Source: Pseudoalteromonas luteoviolacea NCIMB 1944 (lineage in GTDB: Bacteria > Pseudomonadota > Gammaproteobacteria > Enterobacterales > Alteromonadaceae). Taken from it: DNA of 64,000 bases. Made by a program: the position numbers and the translations under genes. Positions 17,825 to 26,904 of the stretch are shown piece after piece. Numbering within the stretch: position 1 is the stretch's first letter; each line of letters opens with the position of its first letter. Under the pieces are notes generated by a model that worked only from the letters and a program-made list of their open reading frames with translations, made no database searches and was not told the DNA's origin. The stretch spans positions 248,001 to 312,000 of the forward strand of contig NZ_AUXS01000064.1 of assembly GCF_001625565.1 (NCBI RefSeq), given 5' to 3'.

Positions 17825-18985
17825 AAATCAACAATCACTACCCCCTTTCGTCATTGTGGGCTTGCCCCGCAATCCATATTAACAAGCCGGCTGAATGACG
17901 TTGAAAGCAAGTGGACCCTGAAATCAACAGCAACACCCCCTTTCATCATTGTGGGCTCGCCCCGCAATCCATATTCATAAGCAGGTTGAATGATCGGCGC
18001 TGCGCTTGAAAGCAAGTGGACCCTGAAACAAGTTCAGGGTGACGAGGTTTAGTTCAAGGATGACAGGGTTACGATCTGTGTGACGAGATCGAGTTCAAAT
18101 ATGACAGGGTTATGACCTGTGTGACGGGATTGAGTTCAAGGATGACGGGGTTACGACCTGTGTGATGGGATTGACTGCTGAGTGACTTAGTTAAGTGCTG
18201 AGCGAGGGGTATGCATCCAAAAAAGTTAACCATCGCTTTTCATTGTACAAACGTCGTCATTGTGGGCTTGCCCCGCAATCCATATTCACAAGCCGGCAGA
18301 ATGACGTTGAAAGCAAGTGGACCCTGAAATCAACAGCAACACCCCCTTTCGTCATTGCGGGCTCGCCCCGCAATCCATATTCATAAGCAGGTTGAATGAT
18401 TGGCGCTGCGCTTGAAAGCAAGTGGACCCTGAAACAAGTTCAGGGTGACGGGGTTTAGTTCAAGGATGACAAGTTTACGATCTGTGTGACGAGATTGAGT
18501 TCAGGATGACGGGGTTACAACCTGTGTGACGAGATCAAGTTCAGGGTGACAGGGTTACAACCTGTGTGACAAGATCGAGTTCAAAGATGACAAGGTTACG
18601 ATCTGTGCGACGAGATTGACTGCAGGGTGACCTAGTTAGGTGCAGAGCGAGGGGTATGCATCCAATAAAAGTTTACCATCGCCTTTCATTGCGCAAACTT
18701 CGTCATTGTGGGCTTGCCCCGCAATCCACATATTCACAAGCCGGCAGAATGAACGGCGCTGCGCTTGAAAGCAAGTGGACCCTGAAACAAGTTCAGGGTG
18801 ACGAGGTTTAGTTCAAGGATGACAGGGTTACGATCTGTGTGACGGGATTGAGTTCAAGAATGACAGAGTTATGACCTGTGTGACGAGATTGAGTTCAACA
18901 TGACAGGGTTATGAACTGTGCGACGGGATTGACTGCAGAGTGACGTAGTTAAGTTCAGAGCGTAGGGGCTAAGTTAAGAATAATT
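17825..18985. repeat. long direct-repeat region with REP-like and about 42-bp subrepeats
   Basis: Three large units begin at 17849, 18255 and 18701 (spacings 406 and 446 bp), each headed by CGTCATTGTGGGCTTGCCCC and GCAATCCA. A second copy of that header follows at 17944 and 18350 but is missing in unit 3. After GTGGACCCTGAAACAAGTTC each unit runs into tandem degenerate subrepeats of about 42 bp built on GTTCAAGGATGACAGGGTTA, then CGATCTGTGTGACGAGATTG. The header can form a GGGCTTGCCC hairpin. Short open frames inside are by-products. Confidence 0.85.
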
Positions 18986-19443
18986 ACGTCACGTACATCA
19001 TGGGACCTATTTCGATAAATTAAATTTTATTGAGTCAAAAATAAACGTGCCAAAAAAACCATTATTAAATAGCGTCACCACCCCACAAATGTAAATAATA
19101 ATTTATTCAAAAAATTAATTTAATTCAACCTGAAAATTCATAAAGCAACACGCTCCAAAACCAACCATTATTGCACTAAATAGACTTAATACCTTTGAAT
19201 TTTACAAAAACCACCAACTTATAGCGACCAACTCGCAATAATACGAATTACATTATTCACATTTTCAAAAAAACAAAAATCAAAGATATCCATTTTAAAC
19301 ATAAGGCAATACAGCTCATAACATTTAAAAATCACACAATAACTTTAAAGGTGACATTAACTTTCACAAATCAAACACTTTAACATATGTGAAAACTCTG
19401 ATAACGTAAATACTGAACACTAGATTCAACAAGGAAATATAAA
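18986..19443. other. AT-rich intergenic region before a peptide gene
   Basis: A strongly AT-rich stretch with no gene. It should contain the promoter of the downstream GG-leader peptide; ACAAGGAAATATAAA just before the GTG gives its ribosome site. Confidence 0.4.
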
Positions 19444-19626
19444 GTGAAATTAAAAATAAATAAAAAAGCAATTAAGTCACTATCAAAAAACAGCAACGCT
19501 CTTCCTGTTATGCAAACACCTAATGTAGCCGGTGGAGGTGATAACCCTTTCCCAGCAACGGTTTTTGAAAAAGGCTGTCGTTGGTTTACACACATGCAGG
19601 TTGGAACATGTAAATACCCACTATAA
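19444..19626 (+). CDS. GG-leader precursor peptide (bacteriocin/RiPP-like), copy A
   Basis: A 60-residue peptide with a lysine-rich leader (MKLKINKKAIKSLS) ending TPNVAGG at residue 31, and a 29-residue core with two cysteines, CRWF and TCKYPL. The leader matches two other peptides in this window (61390 and 62025) closely enough that all three belong to one precursor family; in known families such a GG site is cut by a C39-type transporter. The start is GTG, preceded by AAGGAAA. There is no modifying enzyme or GG-transporter next to it, so it is an orphan precursor here. Confidence 0.65.
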   Translation: MKLKINKKAIKSLSKNSNALPVMQTPNVAGGGDNPFPATVFEKGCRWFTHMQVGTCKYPL

Positions 19627-19647
19627 CCCTGTTATAAACACGATTAG

Positions 19648-19673
19648 AAGCTCAAGATTTTTAACTTGGGCTT
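19648..19673 (+). terminator. possible terminator after peptide A
   Basis: The 9-bp stem AAGCTCAAG/CTTGGGCTT includes one G-U pair. The T run is poor, so termination may be weak. Confidence 0.35.
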
Positions 19674-20035
19674 TATGACTCAACTCCTGCCAAGTCATTT
19701 TTAATATCTTCGCAATATAGATAACGCTATACCACTCGTTGTTGTTACTCTTCTTTTCACTCACTCCTGATTACATAATCTTCCGAGGGAATTTAACCGT
19801 TTAGTTACTGCTTTCTTATTGCTAGGCTCGTTTATCATTGGCTCGCTATTGAGCTAAACATTAATCAGAATTCAAGAACAACAAACGGAAAAGTGAACTT
19901 AACTTAAAAAGAAGCCACGTCCATGTGACTCTGCTTGCTTGGAAGGTATTAAAATCGAATTGATTTTTTATTACTCCAAGCATATCGACAAAATATGCAA
20001 AAAAAATGGAGGGCCCTGCCTGTGATACTCGAACA
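19674..20035. other. intergenic region, no gene seen
   Basis: No ribosome-site-supported frame was found between the peptide gene and the pump terminator. A 73-codon minus-strand frame runs through it without features of a protein. Confidence 0.4.
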
Positions 20036-20068
20036 TAATAAAAATGGCTGGTATATAAACCAGCCATT
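20036..20068 (-). terminator. rho-independent terminator of the pump operon
   Basis: The perfect 10-bp stem AATGGCTGGT/ACCAGCCATT (20043-20052 with 20059-20068) is followed on the minus strand by TTTTTATTAT. It sits 11 bp past the RND pump stop. Confidence 0.75.
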
Positions 20069-20078
20069 CTCGTCAAAT

Positions 20079-23000
20079 TCATGGTTTTATCTTTTTAAGG
20101 CTGGTGAACAAAGAAGTGGAATGCTTTTTCTGCATCAACCAATAACAGCTAGGCACGAAGAAAAATGATAAAACAGTTGTCAGCACAGTGCCCCCAGCAA
20201 TCGCGATTGCAAACGGAGGCCAAAAGCTACCACCAGCGAGGATCAAAGGCAAAAAACCACCAACCGTTGTGATGGTAGTAGACGTAATATGCCTAGCACA
20301 CGTCATTACACCCAATACTATTTCGTCGACAGTACTGGCTTTGCTCGCTCTTAACTCTGACAAAATAACTATCGCAGCATTGATAGCAAGCCCCATGAGT
20401 CCAAGCAATCCTATAATAACTGTGAACCCAAATGGATAACCAGCAATATAAACACTTAAAATGCCCAGCATCGCCGATTGAAAGGCAGTTATCAATATTA
20501 GGCCTGTTGTCGTGAAGGAATTAAAAGTTAACACAAGCACAGTGATCAGTAAGACAAAAATTACGCCAACTTTACCCAGTAAACTCCCAACCGCTTGATC
20601 TCGCTGTTGAGATTCTCCACCAATTTCCAACCGATAACCAACAGGCAGCAAAAATTGCTCTTTTTCCAGTTGTATTTGTATCTCTTTTAGGACTTTTGCA
20701 GGCAGTACATCAGTTTGCAAGAATGCCTCAACCACATTAAGTCGCTCTCCATTTCGGCGATGGATCGTACTTTGTTCAGGCACAATTCGGCTGGTAGCAA
20801 ATGCCGATAAGAGCAACGGCTGATCGCCCATCACCTCCACATTAGCTAAGCCATCCAACCCGTCACGATACTGATTATCAAACCGTAAGCTTACTGGCAC
20901 AGTTTCCGTATCTTCCAAAATACTTGCCACTGTCACGCCTTGTGATTGAGCCTGAAGCTGAGCCGCGACACGCTGTGCTTGAGCACCCGCATGGATCAAC
21001 TGCGGTTCTTGTGCAATTAACTCAACTTTTGCTGCACCAGATTGTAAGGTTGTTCGTGTGTGCGTCACATCAGGATGCGCAATTACAGTCTGCTTTACTC
21101 GCTGACCTAACTCGGCCAACTTATCGAGTTCTGGGCCAAATATTCTAATTTCAATTGGAGCATTGAATGGTGGCCCCTGTTCAAGCTTTCTAACTAGAGT
21201 TTGTGCTTCAGGAAACGCCCTATCTAATTCACTTTGCAAGGTTTTTATCAGTGTGTTTGCTCGTTCAAAGTCAGTGACTTTCACCATCGCCTGAGCGTAA
21301 TTTCGCGCCCCTTTGTCCCTTTGCATTAAGTTGTAGTAAAAAATCGGGATATTGCGCCCGACCATCCAATCAAGACGCTCAATACCTTCATGTTTAAGAA
21401 TGTGCTCGTCCATTCTTTTTACTAATGCATTGGTAGCATGAATACTGGCATTGTCCGATAATCGGACTTCGATATGGAACATATCCCTATCAGCAGGAGG
21501 GAAAAACTGTTCGGTTAATTGGCCTGCTGAAATAAACCCTAAAATAGGCAATACCATGACACATGATGTAGTGAGTAATGGCGTTTTTAAAGAGCGTTTT
21601 AACACTTTCTCAAAAGCCTCACTTAGAGCGCCAAGCCGGATCCCTTGAACTAAAAATCCATTGCTATTTTCATTGTCAGTTTGAACATATTTTCCTGCAA
21701 ATACAGCAATTAAGGTATGAGAGATAGCATAGGAGCCCACTAAAGCAAAAATCACGCTTAAAGCGATACCACCTACAAACTCTCCTGAGGGTCCAGGCAT
21801 TAATACGATGGGCATAAATGCCAAAATGGTTGTTAAGGTAGAGCTCAATAGTGGTAACCAAAAATGATTAACCGCTTTAGATACAGCTTTAAATACCGCT
21901 ATCCCTTGTTGTCGATATCTTTGAATTGCGTCGGTAATAACGATGGCATTGTCAACCATGATACCCAGAGCCACTACCAAACCGGTCACTGAGATCTGAT
22001 GAATTGGTAACCCGTATATATTCATACATGCCAGTGTAAACATCACGGTAAGTGGCAAAGCGAGACCAACAATTATCGCAGCCCTGAGCCCCAAAGTAAC
22101 GAATAGAACCACTAGGATTAGCGCAAAACCGAGTAAGATATTGTCTAACAAACTACCCAGCCGCTCTTCGGTGTAACCTTTTTGATCAAATAAGCTGTGT
22201 AATTGAATATTATTGGGGAGCGTGTGTTTAAACTCATCAAGTAAAACATCTATCTGAGCTGAGAATTTATCAATACGTACGTCTGGCAACATGCGTATTC
22301 CTAAATAAGCCCCTGGCATGCCATCCACCCAAGCAACCTCTTGCTGCGGCTCAACCAGCATGCGCTCGACTTTCGCAATATCACTGAGCTGTATCTGGCC
22401 ATAACGGCTATCACTTTGGATAGGAATAGCTGCAATCCGAGCAATGTTAGTAAACTCGCCAGAGAGCTCAACTTGCATTTGAACTTGTGGGTTGGTGATC
22501 ATGCCCGCAGATATTTTTGCATCTGCATTTTTTACCGCTTGCGCGACTTGCTCAAATGACAAATTGGCCAATTTTAACTTAGTGGGGTCTAGGGTAATTC
22601 TCACCTCTTCATTTGCGACTCCAAATAAATGAACCACCTCAACGCCAGTTTGATTTCTTAATCGATTGCGAAGCTCTTTGGTATATCGGTTCACTGCTAT
22701 TTGTTTTGTCTGTTGCAGCGACGATGATGCCGATTGGTCGGGCTCTATGGTTAACGCGACAATTTTGGTATACGCATAGCCCCGATCATCTTCTAGCAAT
22801 GGAGATGATGCCTCTTCGGGCAGCTCAATTTGCACATCGTCAAGCAAGTCTCTCAGCCTTGACCACACCGGGTTGCTATCGATGACCGCATCTTCTAGCT
22901 CGATACTCAGTACACTGATCCCCGAGCGGGACATCGCTATCAAGTTTTTTATTTCTGCTTGTTGTTTTAATTTTTGCTCTATTTTTTCAGTAACCTGCGC

Positions 23001-23174
23001 TTCAACTCGCGCTGCTGATGCACCGGGTAAGTAGGTAGTCACAAATGCAAAGCGATTGATTATCCGTGGATCTTCGGTGCGAGGTAAACTGCTTAAAGCC
23101 GCAAAACCCGACACTAACAGTAAGGCGATGAGTAGGACTTGAAAACGTGCATTATTCAACAAATAAGCAATCAT
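20079..23174 (-). CDS. RND efflux pump inner-membrane transporter (AcrB/MMPL type)
   Basis: A 1031-residue proton-driven transporter of the AcrB class: one N-terminal helix, a large periplasmic loop with the porter motifs (LPGASAARVEAQVTEKIEQ), a central block of helices with the family motif GLVVALGIMVDNAIVITDA that carries the proton-relay aspartates, a second porter half and a final helix bundle. The length is normal. It overlaps the adaptor gene by 4 bp, so the adaptor is first. No outer-membrane channel gene is present; a shared TolC-like channel is implied. The substrate cannot be read from the sequence. It may export a product of the neighbouring operon, but a gap of 277 bp separates them. 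Confidence 0.9.
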   Translation of the reverse strand: MIAYLLNNARFQVLLIALLLVSGFAALSSLPRTEDPRIINRFAFVTTYLPGASAARVEAQVTEKIEQKLKQQAEIKNLIAMSRSGISVLSIELEDAVIDSNPVWSRLRDLLDDVQIELPEEASSPLLEDDRGYAYTKIVALTIEPDQSASSSLQQTKQIAVNRYTKELRNRLRNQTGVEVVHLFGVANEEVRITLDPTKLKLANLSFEQVAQAVKNADAKISAGMITNPQVQMQVELSGEFTNIARIAAIPIQSDSRYGQIQLSDIAKVERMLVEPQQEVAWVDGMPGAYLGIRMLPDVRIDKFSAQIDVLLDEFKHTLPNNIQLHSLFDQKGYTEERLGSLLDNILLGFALILVVLFVTLGLRAAIIVGLALPLTVMFTLACMNIYGLPIHQISVTGLVVALGIMVDNAIVITDAIQRYRQQGIAVFKAVSKAVNHFWLPLLSSTLTTILAFMPIVLMPGPSGEFVGGIALSVIFALVGSYAISHTLIAVFAGKYVQTDNENSNGFLVQGIRLGALSEAFEKVLKRSLKTPLLTTSCVMVLPILGFISAGQLTEQFFPPADRDMFHIEVRLSDNASIHATNALVKRMDEHILKHEGIERLDWMVGRNIPIFYYNLMQRDKGARNYAQAMVKVTDFERANTLIKTLQSELDRAFPEAQTLVRKLEQGPPFNAPIEIRIFGPELDKLAELGQRVKQTVIAHPDVTHTRTTLQSGAAKVELIAQEPQLIHAGAQAQRVAAQLQAQSQGVTVASILEDTETVPVSLRFDNQYRDGLDGLANVEVMGDQPLLLSAFATSRIVPEQSTIHRRNGERLNVVEAFLQTDVLPAKVLKEIQIQLEKEQFLLPVGYRLEIGGESQQRDQAVGSLLGKVGVIFVLLITVLVLTFNSFTTTGLILITAFQSAMLGILSVYIAGYPFGFTVIIGLLGLMGLAINAAIVILSELRASKASTVDEIVLGVMTCARHITSTTITTVGGFLPLILAGGSFWPPFAIAIAGGTVLTTVLSFFFVPSCYWLMQKKHSTSLFTSLKKIKP

Positions 23175-24241
23175 TGCTGCTCACCTCGAGTGGCAACCGA
23201 TTGGACAATATCTACTTTAATATGCGCTGCAACTTTGTGAGTACCATTGGCTAAGATTTCTGTGCCATTTTGCAAATCCCCGTCTATATAAGCGTATTGA
23301 CCATCGCTATGCAGCACTTCAACCGCTGTCGGCTGCAAATGGCCTTGCTCAATTTGGTATATTTGCCAAGTACCGCGAGTACCGTTAGTTAGCGCACTAA
23401 TGGGTACCCAATACCCTTTTTTCTGTTGTTTCTTTGCGATTGTCATCGATGCCATTTGCCCCGAAAAAACAACCGCATCATGCGGCAATGCAAAGCGCAA
23501 TTGAACTGTACGAGATACGGGGTCTAAATTTGTGCCGCCAGAACGCTTTTCAGCTTGATATACATTTCCACCCACACTAATGGGCATAGTTTGTTGGATG
23601 TTTACTAGCAAGTTTTGTGGCACACCTATACGCACTTCTGAATTTCCCTGTTCCAGTACACGCAGTGCAGTTTTCCCCGGTCCCACCACTTCACCAAGAG
23701 ACACATTTCGTGAGGCAATAACACCATCGAAAGGTGCCTTTAAATGGGCTTTACCAAGTCGAATATCAATACCTTTAATCTTGACCTTCAACACTTGTAA
23801 TTCTGCGTTGAGTACGGCAATTTGAGATCGATTTTGATCTAACTGTTGCTGTGCCGAATAGTTTGATTTACTGAGTTTAAAGAGTCGTTCGCTATCTTGC
23901 TGTGCGAGTGTCAGCTGGGCCTTGACTTTATCTAGGTTGGCAAGGTGTTCAAGTTTTTCAACCTCGAGTAACTGGGTATCTTGCTTCGCAAGCAATTGCC
24001 CTTTTTCAATAACATCGCCTTGATCAGCATAAAGTGCTTCAAGCACGCCATTAAATTCAAACCCGATTTCCGCTTCTTGATGTTTGACTACCTGGCCCGT
24101 GACTTGGCGAAACTGATAAAAGCCTGTCGCTTCTTGCACACTGTAAGCCGCCACAGGCAGCCCTTGATTTTGCACATTGTCAGCCTCCGCAACACTATAG
24201 TGTGCGGTAAGTAACAACATCAAGATTAATAAAACTCTCAT
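23171..24241 (-). CDS. periplasmic adaptor (membrane-fusion) subunit of the RND pump
   Basis: A 356-residue adaptor of the HlyD/AcrA kind: signal peptide (VLLILMLLLTAHYSVA), a biotinyl-lipoyl-like domain before and after a helical hairpin (EVEKLEHLANLDKVKAQL..., about 95-150), the lipoyl strand LKAPFDGVIASRNVSLGEVV, a beta-barrel and a membrane-proximal domain. There is no lipobox Cys at the cleavage site, so it is probably soluble or held by the pump. The ATG is 4 bp before the pump start overlap in the same transcript. No TetR or MerR regulator lies nearby. Confidence 0.88.
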   Translation of the reverse strand: MRVLLILMLLLTAHYSVAEADNVQNQGLPVAAYSVQEATGFYQFRQVTGQVVKHQEAEIGFEFNGVLEALYADQGDVIEKGQLLAKQDTQLLEVEKLEHLANLDKVKAQLTLAQQDSERLFKLSKSNYSAQQQLDQNRSQIAVLNAELQVLKVKIKGIDIRLGKAHLKAPFDGVIASRNVSLGEVVGPGKTALRVLEQGNSEVRIGVPQNLLVNIQQTMPISVGGNVYQAEKRSGGTNLDPVSRTVQLRFALPHDAVVFSGQMASMTIAKKQQKKGYWVPISALTNGTRGTWQIYQIEQGHLQPTAVEVLHSDGQYAYIDGDLQNGTEILANGTHKVAAHIKVDIVQSVATRGEQQ

Positions 24242-24518
24242 ATTTGATCCTTGCGAACTTCTTTACTGTTTATACTTGCCCTGTAGACCTTCAGTTTAGT
24301 GTATTGCGCCAAAACTCTGTAGAGTCCAGCAAAGTAAAGCAATTTATAAACCAAAAGCGAGCCAACTTCGCTCGCTTAAGTAACCTTGCAAATACGGCAC
24401 ATTAGAATAAAAATACTAAACTTACCTTCATTGTACCGCTGTTTGATTTTTATACTAGGTGTACCGATAACATTTAAGTACCAATCTCGTTAAGCAATCC
24501 ACATTTCTACACTTCTTC

Positions 24519-25337
24519 TCAGCCTTTTTTACATAACGCATTTAGGACCCAACGCCATTTAATCAAACACAGTGACTGTTTGAACAAAGTGAGGTGCTCC
24601 TTGGTGGGATACGAAAAGTAACTTCCAGCATGTGCTTGTTTTTGCGCATCGACTTGCTGATCTTTAAGCGTACTTATCACCTGCCCGTATAGTTGCGGGA
24701 AATGATTGCTCACCTGTCTATCTATATCCAATAAGCACTCAGCTTTTGGTACATCAATCGCACATTGTGCGATGATAGGACCAGCATCAATCTCTTTATT
24801 TTCTACCCAATGGGCAGAGATCCCATAATTTTGCTGGTTGTAGAGATAACTGAACATAATGGGAAACAAGCCTCTGCACTGAGGCAAAAAAGCAGGGTGA
24901 AAATTAACCACCCCCAGCTTTGGAATGCTGATGACTTCATCGTGCAAAATCTGATCAAAGTAATAAATAGTCAACAAGTCTATTTGTTTATCCTTGAGGA
25001 GATTAACCACCTCAGGAGAGTTTACATTTTTCACTTTGATATGTGTGATCCCAAGATCTTCACAGCGCTGTTTAATACTGGGAAAAACGTCCCTTCCAAA
25101 GAATTTTAATAAAGGACGGATAAGCGTCAAAAGTACCATCTTAACGAACAGGTACTCTGTAAAGCCATATCCTCGATTACGCATGTTTTTATAGGCTTGT
25201 TTTATAAAGCCACCATTTTTCTTTGAGTAAGGATCACTTGTGATCACTAACTCGATGTCATTCTTGTGCGTTTCTAAAACCTTAAGAATTGCGGGCAAGG
25301 TCGCCATATTTTCAATATTGCACAGCGCTAAACGCAT
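24519..25337 (-). CDS. formyltransferase-fold enzyme (Met-tRNA/purine formyltransferase family)
   Basis: A 272-residue protein of the Formyl_trans_N fold, which transfers formyl from 10-formyl-tetrahydrofolate. The key motifs are present: VNFHPAFLPQCRG (the N-H pair of the NxHxSxLPxxRG signature) and HWVENKEIDAGPII with the catalytic Asp. It lacks the C-terminal tRNA-binding domain of Fmt. Its gene overlaps the acyl-CoA dehydrogenase gene by one base. The substrate is likely an amine made by the upstream aminotransferase, by analogy with N-formylating tailoring enzymes; that is inference. Confidence 0.78.
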   Translation of the reverse strand: MRLALCNIENMATLPAILKVLETHKNDIELVITSDPYSKKNGGFIKQAYKNMRNRGYGFTEYLFVKMVLLTLIRPLLKFFGRDVFPSIKQRCEDLGITHIKVKNVNSPEVVNLLKDKQIDLLTIYYFDQILHDEVISIPKLGVVNFHPAFLPQCRGLFPIMFSYLYNQQNYGISAHWVENKEIDAGPIIAQCAIDVPKAECLLDIDRQVSNHFPQLYGQVISTLKDQQVDAQKQAHAGSYFSYPTKEHLTLFKQSLCLIKWRWVLNALCKKG

Positions 25338-26452
25338 TACACCATCTCCAACTCTTGACCATCAAAATATTGATTCAGGGGCCCATACATCGCGTGTTTA
25401 GCAGGCGGATGGAAGTTAAACGCATGGATAACTTGGGCTATTGTCGCGAAATAGCCGGTATTGATATAGTTAATACCACCGACCAAACTCAATATATTCT
25501 GGGTCACATCAGCAAGCACATCTTGCAAGTGATATCGGACACTCAGGACCTGAGCAAGGGTATCTTGAGTTTGGTCGTTCATATCACCCGCGATTGCTTT
25601 GAGTGATAGTGCACATGCCTCTAGCTGAATATGCACCTTTGCTTTATCTGAGTCTTGCAGCCTACCCAATTCACTGGCACGTTCAACTAAACCACATACC
25701 ATGCCTAAATAAGACGCACAGGTGATCAGTTCAAACCATACAAATCCAGCGACATGCGATTGATATGCAGATTTTTCATCAACATTGACCAACATCGAAT
25801 GCGGCACAAAAACATTCTCCAAAACCACGGCTTCGCTTTGGCTCGCTTTTAAAAACGGAGCTTGCCAAAACTTTTCTACAGAAATGCCTTCGCACGCTTT
25901 GTGTATCATTGCCACAGCAAAATACGGCTCACCGGATTTTGGCTCAACTTGAACACTTGCCGTTAATAAGTCCATACAATGGGCCAAGCTACACGGCTTT
26001 TTCACACCTGATATGACGTATCCTTTGTCAATTTCTTTAGCAATAATTTGGCTCTTCAGAATGCTTTTACCAATTTGTCCCTCACTAAACGCCGAGGAGA
26101 CAAGTAAGTTTGAGCGAGAGATCCCTTCTAACATCAGTGACTCTAATCCGCTCCCAACTTTGGCCATTTCTTGCAGTGTCGCAATTGAGAATTGATGCAT
26201 ACCCGCGGCAATCGCCAAAGACGGAGAAGCGCCCCCAATTGCCATTTGTAATTGCACAGCCTGCCATGCACTGAGCCCTTTGCCACCGTATTTTTCTTTA
26301 ACTAAAGTGGACGCACCGCCAGCTGCTTTAAATATATTAATTGCTTGGCTTTGCTCCCCTTCAAGCTCATCAAAGTAGGTTTCTTTCAAGTAGCTTGCTA
26401 ATTCAGGTAATGTATCGCGCAGCAATTGCTGCGCTTTTTGGTAGGTGCTCAT
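25337..26452 (-). CDS. acyl-CoA dehydrogenase family flavoenzyme
   Basis: A 371-residue member of the acyl-CoA dehydrogenase superfamily: N-terminal helical domain with KYGGKGLS, middle beta domain with GYVISGVKKPCS, and a C-terminal four-helix bundle. These FAD enzymes introduce a double bond next to a thioester carbonyl, or act as hydroxylases or oxidases. Sequence alone does not place the catalytic Glu with confidence. It overlaps the START-like gene by 4 bp and is the fourth of five genes in a tightly packed operon. There is no electron-transfer flavoprotein gene nearby. Confidence 0.8.
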   Translation of the reverse strand: MSTYQKAQQLLRDTLPELASYLKETYFDELEGEQSQAINIFKAAGGASTLVKEKYGGKGLSAWQAVQLQMAIGGASPSLAIAAGMHQFSIATLQEMAKVGSGLESLMLEGISRSNLLVSSAFSEGQIGKSILKSQIIAKEIDKGYVISGVKKPCSLAHCMDLLTASVQVEPKSGEPYFAVAMIHKACEGISVEKFWQAPFLKASQSEAVVLENVFVPHSMLVNVDEKSAYQSHVAGFVWFELITCASYLGMVCGLVERASELGRLQDSDKAKVHIQLEACALSLKAIAGDMNDQTQDTLAQVLSVRYHLQDVLADVTQNILSLVGGINYINTGYFATIAQVIHAFNFHPPAKHAMYGPLNQYFDGQELEMV

Positions 26453-26895
26453 GCAACGGCCTCTGTTTGGCTTGCAAATAATTCACTCAACATTTGTTCG
26501 ACATTTTGCTTTATTGCTGACTCTGCAATTGGCTCAAGAATATCCGCAAGTGTTGGGATCCCCATGCAAAAACGAGCATCGAATGCGATGGTACACTGGG
26601 CGTCGTTTAGTGATTCGATACGCCAACATCCTTCAAAGATATCAGCGTCTCCTTCTATTTGCGTAAACTCAATTTTTAGATTGGTTTTGTCAAATATATC
26701 GCGCTCTCGCCAAGACATTTTGCCGTCATGAAAGTGCACTAGCCATGCTGATTCAGACTCTTGCTCGCTAATTTCTGTCACTTCCACAGAGATCACAGCT
26801 TGGCAGTGACTTTCAAACGATTTAAAGTCGGCAATTTTCTCAAATGCTTGTTGTGCTGAAGCGTTAACAGTTTGAATATATTTTACGTCTCTCAT
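26449..26895 (-). CDS. SRPBCC/START-like (polyketide-cyclase-type) protein
   Basis: A 148-residue helix-grip protein: YIQTVNASAQQAFEKIADFKSF at the start, alternating strands, and a long C-terminal helix ending QNVEQMLSELFASQ, as in COQ10/polyketide cyclase-like proteins. These bind hydrophobic ligands and sometimes catalyse cyclisation. It sits between the aminotransferase (9 bp away) and the dehydrogenase (4-bp overlap). I infer it binds or cyclises the pathway intermediate. Confidence 0.72.
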   Translation of the reverse strand: MRDVKYIQTVNASAQQAFEKIADFKSFESHCQAVISVEVTEISEQESESAWLVHFHDGKMSWRERDIFDKTNLKIEFTQIEGDADIFEGCWRIESLNDAQCTIAFDARFCMGIPTLADILEPIAESAIKQNVEQMLSELFASQTEAVA

Positions 26896-26904
26896 GGTCT
26901 TTCC

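Noticed and set aside
18195..18386. A 63-codon frame in the repeat block
   Set aside because: It is translated repeat sequence, repeated elsewhere, with no ribosome site.
17825..18985. CRISPR array
   Set aside because: The repeat units are 400 bp long with internal 42-bp subrepeats, spacing is irregular, spacers are not unique, and no cas genes are near.
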